Source of the DNA: Ridgeia piscesae
Taxonomy: Eukaryota > Annelida > Polychaeta > Sabellida > Siboglinidae
Direction: 5' to 3'
Length of the DNA: 64,000 nucleotides
Assembly: GCA_025642075.2 (NCBI GenBank)
Contig: JAODUO010000141.1
Location: forward strand, 132,501-196,500
Notes under the pieces: model-generated
What the model was told of the DNA's origin: nothing
The model's database searches: none
What the model saw: only the letters and a program-made list of their open reading frames with translations
In this document: positions 55,364 to 64,000 of the stretch, one piece after another
Layout of the letters: each line of letters starts with the position of its first letter
Numbering within the stretch: position 1 is the first letter of the stretch
Translations under genes and position numbers: made by a program

Positions 55364-55369
55364 GTCTCT

Positions 55370-55430
<61 letters not shown>

Positions 55431-55437
55431 AGGGACG
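55364..55437 (+). tRNA. trnN-GUU: tRNA-Asn (GTT)
   Basis: The cloverleaf is complete. The acceptor stem gtctctg/cagggac pairs (one G-T). The D arm is gcgc..gcgc with loop aatcggtta. The anticodon stem ttcgg/ccgaa has loop ctgttaa (anticodon GTT). The variable loop is aggtt, and the T stem ggtgg/ccacc has loop ttcaagc. Internal boxes tggcgcaatcgg (A) and ggttcaagccc (B) are good. A T6 run at 55444-55449 is the Pol III terminator. No intron, and CCA is not encoded. It lies alone between repeat copies on + with 5' atctcctcgtg-type sequence of no note. Confidence 0.97.
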
Positions 55438-55664
55438 TTCCAATTTTTTCTCGATTAACGTACTTCTTGAATACGCCAAGAGATATATGACTTCGATTAC
55501 TAGTTTCCGAAAGGATAGTTTCCACTTCAACTTAAACGTATATAAAACATGCATATCTAGATATAAATTATAGCTTTTGAGTGTCATTACCACTATCTAG
55601 ATATCTATACCATGCAGGCCCCTGTGTTGATGGATGCTTTGTACTCTGCCCTAGATCTAGATAT

Positions 55665-56440
55665 ATATATATATATGACCTGAAAAATACATAACTATTA
55701 TTAGTAAATATAAAACCTAATTCATTGTTGGTCGGGTGATAATTATAAAATAAACAAAGGCCTTTATGTTATTTAAAATAGTTATGTTAGCTACATATAT
55801 TTGAAGAGGGGCCATGGCCCGCCCCAATCACTGAAATTTGGGAGGGTATAATTTGGACCTATCACTGCTTGCCTGATTCATAGAGTGACAAGATGCAGAG
55901 GTTACAGGGGTGCCTGTGTATGACTTCCCAATCCCACCTTTTGGCAAAGAAATTTGTCATCACTCAAATGGGATCAACTTACACAAAGTGCAGGAATCCG
56001 CTGGTTCCGCCGATATAAGTATCCACCAGGGCGACCAGGCTGCAATCCATGAGGTGACAGGGCAAACAAAAATTAATAATATATAATGTGCTTGATGGCT
56101 AGTGCCTATTAATTATATCAACACAAGGGTGCAAAATGACAGAGCCCGGCATGATGAATATTTACTGGACTAAGATCAAGTTGCGGGCTGCTGCCAACCA
56201 AGCAATTTATCTAGTGATTTTTCCATTGGGTAGTCAGAAGTTTATATCTGAACTCGTATATTAATTGTACTACTATATCGAAGTTTTTAAGATAGGGGAG
56301 TGATCAGTCTCGCTATCTACCTGTAGATTTGTTTTTATGAACTGAAAAAGTGGGGAGACATTTCCTATGCTGTCCCCCTCAAGCTGAAAAGAGAGGGGAC
56401 GCGGCCCCCTCGTCCCCCACCGATCGACGCCCATGCATGC
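55665..56440 (+). mobile_element. Dispersed repeat family B, copy 2
   Basis: The longest copy. It begins with atatgacctgaaaaatacat and ends with cccaccgatcgacgcccatg at about 56433. It includes a segment (55921-56085) with cccaatcc.acattttggca, tcatcactcaaatggg and acacaaagtgcaggaatccg that recurs in copy 3 but not copy 1. Confidence 0.72.
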
Positions 56441-56930
56441 TGTGTAGAACTTCCCAATCCTACATTTTGGCAAACAAATTTGTCATCACTCAAATGGGAA
56501 TAAGTTACACAAAGTGCAGGAATCCGCCGCTTCTTCCCGTGGGAGATATAAGCATCAAACAAGCGCGAGAGGTGAAAGTGTAAACAAAATTAATAATTTA
56601 CAATGTGCTTGATGGCTAGAGCTTATTAATAATGTCAACACAAGGATGCAAACTGATAGAGCCCGGTAGTTGTGCAGCCCGGCATGATGATTATATGTAC
56701 TAAAGTAAGATCAAGTTGTGCGCTGTGGCCAGCCAAACAATTTATCTAGTCGATTTTCTAATGGGTGGTCGAAACTTCCTATCGCGAGTTTATTGTCTAC
56801 CTACTAGTCCCGCAATTGTCTGAAATGAAAAGTGGGGTGGTCAATTTCTATGCTGTCCCCCCACGCTGAAATGTGGGGGACGCGTTCCCCCGTCCCCCAC
56901 CGATCGACGCCCGTGCGTTCTGCAATGGGG
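56440..56930 (+). mobile_element. Dispersed repeat family B, copy 3
   Basis: Begins directly after copy 2 at gtagaacttcccaatcc, then follows the same order through gtgcttgatggctag, gagcccgg, ctatgctgtccccc and the right end cccaccgatcgacgcccgtg at about 56919. Copies 2 and 3 are therefore tandem. Its right end cuts into the wolframin-like fragment. Confidence 0.7.
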
Positions 56931-57141
56931 TTGATAAAGCATGCGCCTTTCTCGCGATGAAGCTCGATAAATCGTCCGCTGTGTGATATGTAACCGACCT
57001 ATCGCACGAATCACACGTGATGTGATACAATTTTAAGATAAGTCGGACATTGGTGTTGTTAAGTATCTTTGCGCTGACTGTAAAATCGTTGAAACTCCCC
57101 AAAACCTCTAATTGCATCCCACTGAGGCTCGCCAGATACAT
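56920..57141 (-). pseudogene. Diverged second copy of the wolframin C-terminus (truncated)
   Basis: The - frame from 57141 reads LGSFNDFTVSAKILNNTNVR, LILKLYHITCDSCDRSVTYH, ADDLSSFIARKAHAL. The WFS1 protein just downstream in coordinates has ...[47 protein letters not shown]. The shared LKLYH(V/I)TC(E/D)SC core is unmistakable. Upstream on - is an acceptor-like gtgtag before 57150. The final hydrophobic segment is missing: homology stops where repeat family B begins. Either an exon of a decayed tandem WFS1 duplicate or an unusual alternative exon. Confidence 0.7.
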
Positions 57142-57286
57142 GTTGCGGCGCTACACAAAAACCTCCATTTCATCTTCAAGTTGCAAACAAAGTGTACCAA
57201 TTCCCTAAATGTTGGCACCTGTATATTATCTCCAGCACTCACCAACCAGACTAGAGGTTCAGGCTGTCAGTAAACCAAGACCGTCA

Positions 57287-57300
57287 CACACACACACACA

Positions 57301-57332
<32 letters not shown>

Positions 57333-57333
57333 C
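57287..57333. repeat. (CA)n/(CGCA)n microsatellite
   Basis: Short CA run with CGCA interruptions. Confidence 0.95.
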
Positions 57334-57407
57334 AAAACAGACACATTCTACCTTAATGTTACTATGTTAATGCTGTCGTCAGTACCATCATACATATTAA
57401 TTGTCCC

Positions 57408-57667
57408 ATGCAGTGCAGGACTCGGTTCCTTTGTTTCAACGCCCATATGTGTCAACATATAACGTGGTTGTACATCTTCACTGCGCAGCACGAAACGGTA
57501 GAGGCGCTGTCGCACAACCGATGCCGCTTCCCTCCAATGCACCACGAGTTTCTGAGCTCTCTCAAGATCTACGCGCACATCCTGTTGTACGCGGACGTCA
57601 TCTTCACTGATCTTCGCATCACGGATACCCGACACGACTCGGCTGGCAGATACTCTTTTTTGTACGT
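57408..57667 (+). CDS. Possible exon of an unrecognised + strand gene
   Basis: A + frame open to 57761 contains ALSHNRCRFPPMHHEFLSSL, KIYAHILLYADVIFTDLRIT and DSAGRYSFLY. From about 57535 to 57665 third codon positions are mostly G or C, like the WFS1 exon nearby and unlike surrounding DNA. A tgcag acceptor (57416-57420 region) and an AC|gtgagt donor (57665) bracket it. I do not recognise the family. A - strand frame over the same bases (57348-57635) is also open, so strand is uncertain. It could be an exon of a gene outside the window or a decayed copy. Confidence 0.3.
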
Positions 57668-57719
57668 GAGTGGTCGCCGGTCGCCTGATCGTTGTGAGTT
57701 TGCGTGCGCGTGTGTATGT

Positions 57720-58293
57720 TTGTGTGCGATCAGCGTGCTACTCACGTCGTCAAAGTTATGAAGCAGTCCCTTGCTAGGTCCTGTCACCCTGAGGTGTGAC
57801 ATTCACGCTGCTAGTGTACATTACATTACACTGTAGCTATACATTTCAAACTGCCAAATAATTATAAACTTTTAATACAGATACTAGCTGTAAAAACAGG
57901 CGCAAATGTATTTACAGAAAAAAGCACGAGTGCGTTACGCACTCCGTATTTTAACAATAAAGCAAGTAAACTTGCACACAAGCAAGCACACGCCGTTGTT
58001 GTCAGCCACTCTTTAAAAAAGGTAAACACGTTTTTGGTTCAGACAACACTGATTATCGGCTTGATGCAGGTTTTAGCCAACGGTGTACAGCGTATGGTGT
58101 AAATAATAACGAGAACAGATCAAAGTTATAATTAATACAAATACTCTCTAATTTATCAGACTTTGTCTGAAAGTGCACTCGGTTCTGAACGCTCATTTGC
58201 AGTACTTCAGAGCAACCCCGTATTGGATATTAATAAAAGCAATTTGCACAGACTTCAAAGTACATAACGGACGTCAGTTCAGTACAGTTCCTG
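57720..58293. other. Region between the wolframin-like pieces
   Basis: Presumed 3' flank or 3' UTR of WFS1 on -. No gene, long repeat or canonical minus-strand AATAAA close to the stop was found. Confidence 0.4.
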
Positions 58294-61200
58294 CTAATTC
58301 TCCACAATGTTGTACTTAATTTCCACTATGGGATAAGCGAAGAAGTTACACATGTCAAACACAGCCCGTGCCATTTTCCTGACGATGTTGAGCGAGTCTT
58401 CTGTCATGCCGGTGTGACTGAAAGTCATTTGTTCCATGCACGATTCGCACGTGACGTGGTACAGTTTTAAGACTGGCCAGACATTGCCAAGTTCACTGAC
58501 GAGCATCGCGCGGAAGCGAATCGTTTCGCCGTGCCCGATCTTCATCAGAACATCCTTGTACCAGTGGGACGCCACGACGCGTACGTCGTGAAATTCAGTG
58601 TCGTTGTTCGCGTTGTCGTCGAGAGGCAGCAACGCCCAGATCTCAAACGTGTAGCGGTTGAGGTTCTTGATGTGACATTTCCTCCCCTGCATCGTGCTCA
58701 CGTCGCACAAAAGTCGCTCGCGGGGGTCGTCGACAGTGCCGCATTCTGGGTACTCGCGCCCGTACGCACACTTGATGGAGTCGGACACGGACCAGGGCAG
58801 CAGGTCGAGGAACGCTTCCGCCTGGTTGTCGGTTCGCTTCACGACGATCTTCTTCACGGTGGCCGTCCAGTCGACCATCAGACCCGACAGGTGTGAGCAG
58901 GCGACCATCGCCTCGGCGATGTTGGTCTTCTCCCACTGTGGCTGACTGCACAGACTGCGGTACTGCTGCCACGTCACTCGCGGCCCGCTCAAGGTCGTCT
59001 CGAGCGGCGCGAACACGTACGCCAGCGGCACGGACGACGCAACGAACAGCAGCAACAGCGCCACTTTAGCCTTCGCGCTTCCGTCGCCAAGGCGGAACCG
59101 CGACACCCGGAAGCCGGACTTTGCCCAGAAGGCCATTGCGACAGGTATCGCGAGGAGGCATAGCGTCGTGACCAAGCGCACGAGATTGACAACCGTGAGG
59201 AAGCGCACGATGTAGGAAGCCGCCCACAGGACGAATCCGACGACAAGCAGCGGCGACAGGAATATAGCGGCGATCCAGCCACACGAGGCGCGCAGCAGAC
59301 CGATCCACGTCGAGTGGCGGTAGAACATGACGAGCATCTGCCACCAGAAGAAGCACACGAGGTGTGGGATGAGTACCCGATACGTGCCCTGCCACGACTT
59401 CTGATAAGCCATACGGACGAACAGCAACGGCACGGCGAGGTAGGCCATTGACGGCACCCCGAAGTTGACGAACAACCCCGGGCCGAGCTCCAGCGAAAAC
59501 ATCGACCCGAAGAAGAACTGCAACACCGAATGGACCACCGGGATTCTGGGAAACGTCTCGAAGAAAATCGGCAGCGTTGACACCATGTTACAGGCAATTG
59601 ACAACAGGACCAGGTAATCGTATTTGTCACTAAGCGCCATGAAACAGGCCATTGCAAGGGCACCGGAAATGATGGCCAGCTCAGAGCACGGAATCCAGAG
59701 TTTGTCACCAAACGAGAATGTAAGAACGACAACGAAGAGGGAGATGAAGTATCCCCAGTAGGGCCGCAGTGAATGCCACAGGTATTCTGATTCGTTGCTC
59801 TCGCTGTCGACGATCTCGTTGAATCTCTTCAGCATGTCTGCCATGGCACGGATATCACTCAGCTTGCGGCGGCTGCAAAGTTAGGAAAACATGTTTAAAC
59901 AATGGTAATGTAGTACGAAAACAAGAGACATGTACGTGTTGGTTGGCAAACATTTCGACAGACTCACTTCGACGGTGTCAAATATAATTAGATCTGTCAT
60001 GTCATGTTCAGTTATATTCTCGGATACGTATGGTCTACTTTAAATGTATTCACGCTGTTTGCACCAACACAATCAGTACAACCGATATTTCGACCAGGAG
60101 CCGTGTTCACAATCTTTGCAAACGCGTGTCACGTGCCCACATGATGAACGCCGAAGGATAATCAGAGTCCAGATTGAGGTTAATTGTATTTTAAATATTC
60201 GTCAGAATACATAATATACAGACTTCACAGATACCATAGTGTATTGGGAAATGACACTCCTAGCAGAAAGACGTCTGACCAGTAAACATACGTTTCGTGG
60301 TTTAATTTATTAAAGCGTTTGTTCCAATTTCGTCGTCATGCATAATAATAATAATAATATACGAAATTGTGTAACGTTGAATATTAGAGAACGGTCAACC
60401 ATGACGGAAAGTGACATAAGTGGACAGGCAAAAATCTTCTTATGACTGTCAACGGCAGAAACCAAACAACGGGCCAACGCGTTACGGGAGTGACTGCGAC
60501 CAATGTCAAAGCTTAACGCAAACTGTACGTAGCACGTCACACACCTGTAGAACATCTGCATGTTGCAGATGACCATGGCAAAGAGGGCGGCGTAGAACGA
60601 GGCAAGCGGCAGGAAGAAGGTGATGACCTCCAGCGAGATGACGCTGTAGACAGAGAAGAGCAGGAGCACGTAGATCTGCTGCGTGGGCACGATGGACTTG
60701 AGCCACACCATGCCTCGCGTGCCGGCCGTCTGCACCGTGTAGTTGGCGACGGTCTTCAGGAGGTGGGCCGAGTGTCCCGTCCACTGCAAACGCACCCGCG
60801 CGAAACGTTAACATATAAACGTAAGTTCTTATATGACGCAGTGCCCAGTCCTCGGACTGCTCAAAGTGCTTTACACTCTACTTCTCTTGCAGATCCGTTC
60901 AATCAAACATCGCCTCAACTTCTCTTGGAAGCATCCAGCCACGCTGCAATTAATGCGCGAAGGATACTCATACAAATATCCACCACTGTCTATAGCCATA
61001 TACTCATTCATACAGATGAGTGAACTGGAGCAATGCAGAGTGAAAATAGTTTCCCAAGGTTCCATAAATTCACACTGCAGCATAGGATTCGTACCCGGGT
61101 TCTCTTAGTCGATAGCCTGAAGCTCTATCCCCGACCCACTGATGATGATTCACAATAATAATGTTTATTTTTAATCCCTGTCATAGCTTTAATTTAAAAG

Positions 61201-62001
61201 TATAAGATGTACATAGAAAATCAACTGTATGTAAACAGATCATGTTAAACGCACCCACGCAGTTAATTTTTACACATCTCTTGCCACTGTAAGTTTTAAA
61301 ATACTGAACCTAATAACTTATGTATCTTTGAAATGATTTACAAAGTTCACTGTGACTTTTATGATCCAAAACAATACTAAAAGTAATAAAACCTCTACAG
61401 CACCACCGTAATTCGTGGTCAGAGGCACAACACACAGAAATCATTGGGGCATGGAATCGCGAGTGAAACAAATGTAACGTAATGCTATCGATATAGGTTT
61501 GCATTAACATGGTTCACTAGGTGGTGTAGTGTAGTTTATATTTTCATGCTACATGATTACTACCAAATTCCAGGTAATTTGTAACTTCGCACACCGATGC
61601 TACTATTGACATACTAGTGATTTCAGATTACAGTTCTAACTATAAACAAGTCAGTATAAATTAAACGCCACTAAATATATTATATAAAATGTAACTCAAA
61701 GTGAAAAGTCCTTTACGACTGGCAGAAACCAAACAGCATGTACAATATTGCACTCTAAAATGTCTGAAAAATAACATTTTGGTCCATTACAAACCTCAGC
61801 AAATTAAAGAAATACAATTCATTCAAATATAGAAAACTTATTACTTCTTGAAGAAAATACTCAGTGTTAATGTAATTATATTATATTGATACAATTCAAT
61901 CCAGAAAACATTGCTCACCAGATTATTTTCCAGTCTGCTACATACATATACATATATATATATATATATATGTGTATAAGTATATACACCCCTGTGTATG
62001 T

Positions 62002-62038
<37 letters not shown>

Positions 62039-62046
62039 ATATATAT

Positions 62047-62111
<65 letters not shown>

Positions 62112-63263
62112 GTATAAAAATCTGTTTTGATTATACTTTTTTTTAATCTCAGTAGTAAACATTCTCACCTTTTGATATAGAGTTGCATTGTGGTAAACTT
62201 CAGATTCAACACTACCCTGTGGGTCAGAGGTCAAACTTCCAGAACCTCGAAGTCGCTTCACAATTTTCTCAACGAAAAGATCTTCTGATACCTCGTGTTC
62301 AGTTTTAAACTTGACAGCTCTCTCAAGAAGTTTTCTTTCTTGTTTAGTGGTTGAGATTTCCTCAACAGCTTGCCGGTACTGTTCCTTTGTCAGTGCTGGG
62401 AAGTCAAGAGGATTGAGGGCTCGAAAGAGCTTCTTGGCAGCAACGCGGGCAATTTTTTCCATCTGGGATGTATGTAGGCACCAGTGAATAACCTCGATGT
62501 TTTCATCTGTAACCCCTGGAAATGATAGCATTATTAAACTGATTGTATATGTAATAAAGACACTGTTTACACTGTGAGTTATAATTCTGTTACAACAAAA
62601 TGGGAAACCTGATAGCAACATTAATAAACTAAAAATGTATTCCCTTAATTGTGTCTGCATTTTGTGATATAAATATATACAATATCGTCAAGTTGGTTCA
62701 GATAAACGTTGATAGTGACAAATTATTGATAGCAGATGTTCTTGGCGTGTTATTCCATAGGTAAGGGTGGAGTAGAACACATGTAGTTTACTTCACATTA
62801 ACCTTCTATCCCCTGATCAGACCTTTCTGAAACTGGACCTACTGGGTAACATGAAACAAAGTTTAAAAATGGAAATGGTTTGCTTACAGAACAATTTCAA
62901 GCATTTCAATTCATCTTATTTTAACTGATTTTCTAGTTTAGTGTACAGTAATGGCTGTGACAATAACAATTGAAATGATCAATTTTTACAATTTCCATTA
63001 TATACAAATGTTAGTGGAATTACCTGTGCTTCTCTCGACGCAGATTATCAACAAGTCAGTTGCTTCCTCACTGCCCTGTTTTGAAGCCTTAATCAACCAA
63101 TTAACGGCCGTCATTTCCTTTTCTGTGGAATCAGCATCACCACTGCCATTACTCAATTCAGAACATTTCAGGAAGTATTTCCCAAGGAAGACTTGTGCTG
63201 GGATGGAGCCTGCTTCTGCATCTTCCCTGAGTTTTCCCAGCAATTCCTGCTGCTCATCCTCGT
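58294..63263 (-). CDS. WFS1: Wolframin, ER membrane protein (5' end outside window)
   Basis: Exons on -: 63024-63263, 62169-62515, 60545-60783 and 58294-59872 (stop at the low end). Phases join cleanly, giving about 801 residues; human wolframin has 890. The first visible exon encodes a Sel1-like repeat ([20 protein letters not shown], then [20 protein letters not shown]). The next gives [14 protein letters not shown] and [20 protein letters not shown]. The third gives [20 protein letters not shown] and [20 protein letters not shown], the first membrane helices. The large last exon has about eight more hydrophobic segments ([20 protein letters not shown] among them), then the luminal domain with [70 protein letters not shown] and a final hydrophobic tail. 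Wolframin resides in the ER membrane and affects calcium and the unfolded-protein response; human loss causes Wolfram syndrome. The last exon is much more GC-rich than its introns. N-terminal exon(s) lie beyond 63263. Confidence 0.95.
60830..61140 (-). mobile_element. tRNA-derived SINE in a WFS1 intron
   Basis: On - it starts ggtcggggatagagcttcag, with an A-box-like start and a good B box ggtacgaatcc (61085-61095). A body follows with tgaatttatggaaccttggg. The far end contains gtgtaaagcactttgagcag, similar to the agcgctttgagca tail of the LINE at 29949. This head/body/LINE-tail layout is typical of SINEs. Target duplications were not determined. Confidence 0.6.
61951..62107. repeat. (TA)n/(CA)n compound microsatellite in a WFS1 intron
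   Basis: TA run, short CA-rich spacer (acacacacacacatata), then a longer TA run ending 62 bp before the splice donor of the exon at 62169 on -. Unlike the arms at 14746-15177 there is no long unique inverted repeat. Confidence 0.95.
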
Positions 63264-64000
63264 CTGTAGAAAATAGACACAAATCATAAATGGAGATGAT
63301 ATAGGCAACCTGCAATACTGGTGTGGTCAAATCAAGATAAAAGACTAATTGATCAGAAAAGACCACAGTAACAAAGTAAGTGGCTTTTGTCAGAAGAAAG
63401 TGTACATTATTTTTATTTAAAGGTGGTGTTTCCAGATTCTGCTGGGTTTGCCTTTCTTCCAGATGCCTTCTTCCATCTAACAAGTTCTTATTAAAGTATG
63501 GAGCGCAGAGTTCAGCTAATATTTCTGTGGCCTGTCGACAGGAGCAGAAGAAAGTATTGTGAACGGGAAAGTAACTGTGTTATATTGTTTATTTTGCACA
63601 AGTGGCAATTGTAATACAATGTGTTATTTATACAACCAGCTTCATTTCTTCTGTAAATTGCTCACGTTTATACTGATAATTCTGTGATTTAAATGTCAAT
63701 TTGTTTCAGCTATTTACTGTATTTAAAGCCGCACCCCAACTTTGGCGTTTTCCTCATCATTTCGGCTACACATTACTGTAATAGTAGTCGTGGCTATAAT
63801 TACAGGATTTACTGGTAGGTGTGATGGAAATAAGGAAATTAAACACATCTTTTGACAGTTGGAAAGTTAAAGGGAAAGGAAGATAAGTAAGTCATTAAAC
63901 AGCTGCTTAGATAGTAAGAAACACAATTAACAGAAACAACAGCAGTGAACACTGGAGAGTCATGGACTACTCGTGGTGTCAGATTGCTCGCAAAGGTGTG
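63264..64000. other. WFS1: WFS1 upstream intron or exons, not resolved
   Basis: On -, a frame after a possible acceptor (ctgtcgacag, 63530-63540) reads ATEILAELCAPYFNKNLLDG then RRHLEERQTQQNLETPPL. It looks weakly coding, but I see no good donor and no match to remembered wolframin N-termini. The exon at 63263 needs one base from the previous exon. Otherwise nothing recognised. Confidence 0.3.

Noticed and set aside
55325..55593. Minus-strand protein containing GLEPPTFRLTAERANRLRH
   Set aside because: It is the antisense translation of the tRNA-Asn gene, a familiar artefact in protein databases.
57348..57635. Upstream exon of the wolframin-like fragment on -
   Set aside because: The minus frame there (LERAQKLVVHWREAASVVRQ) does not resemble any part of wolframin I remember, and third-position composition favours the + strand.
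58531..59732. Frames of 121 (+), 109, 109 and 247 (-) codons over the WFS1 last exon
   Set aside because: They are shadows caused by GC-rich codons. The wolframin frame alone has family motifs.

Overview
The window is nuclear DNA from an animal. Coding sequence is split into short exons with GT..AG introns of roughly 0.3 to 7 kb, polyadenylation signals and TATA-like elements are present, and there is dense repeat content (AT microsatellites, minisatellites, DNA transposon remnants, LINE and SINE pieces). There are no bacterial operons. The protein-coding genes are bilaterian orthologues. The lineage looks like an invertebrate (mollusc or other lophotrochozoan is my guess), but nothing in the sequence proves a species.

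Layout. 1-2490: no recognisable gene. 2497-14430: a repeat block with a 67-bp satellite-like array of about 67 copies, a 33-bp minisatellite, and several copies of one non-autonomous element, two direct and one inverted. 14746-15177: a long inverted repeat. 15407-21160 (+): a secreted lipase-family gene in seven exons whose catalytic serine codon reads glycine. 21967-25254 (-): INO80C, an INO80 chromatin-remodelling subunit. 26539-32321 (+): PSMB3, proteasome beta-3, complete. 34461-53048 (-): PIP4K2, phosphatidylinositol-5-phosphate 4-kinase, complete in eight exons over 18.6 kb, with introns holding a minisatellite at a splice acceptor, a nested pair of DNA transposons, a hAT remnant with a BED finger, and MITE-like elements. 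54056-56930: three diverged copies of another repeat plus a tRNA-Asn gene. 56930-57141 (-): a diverged second copy of the wolframin C-terminus. 58294 to at least 63263 (-): WFS1 (wolframin), whose 5' end lies outside the window.

The genes are unrelated housekeeping or secretory genes, not a pathway. The most informative context is PSMB3 and PIP4K2 lying tail to tail 2.1 kb apart. From memory, human PSMB3 and PIP4K2B on chromosome 17 are also convergent neighbours, so this is probably ancestral microsynteny. INO80C and PSMB3 are divergently arranged and may share a promoter region.

The strongest observations are: the Ser-to-Gly lipase with Asp and His retained; the PIP4K2 minisatellite grown from a 3' splice-site polypyrimidine tract and almost free of AG on the transcribed strand; a triplicated splice donor in PSMB3; an INO80C exon end that dissolves into homopolymer noise; and nested transposons with intact target-site duplications. 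Intron and exon limits were read by eye from splice signals, reading phase and remembered family sequences. No alignment or transcript data were available.
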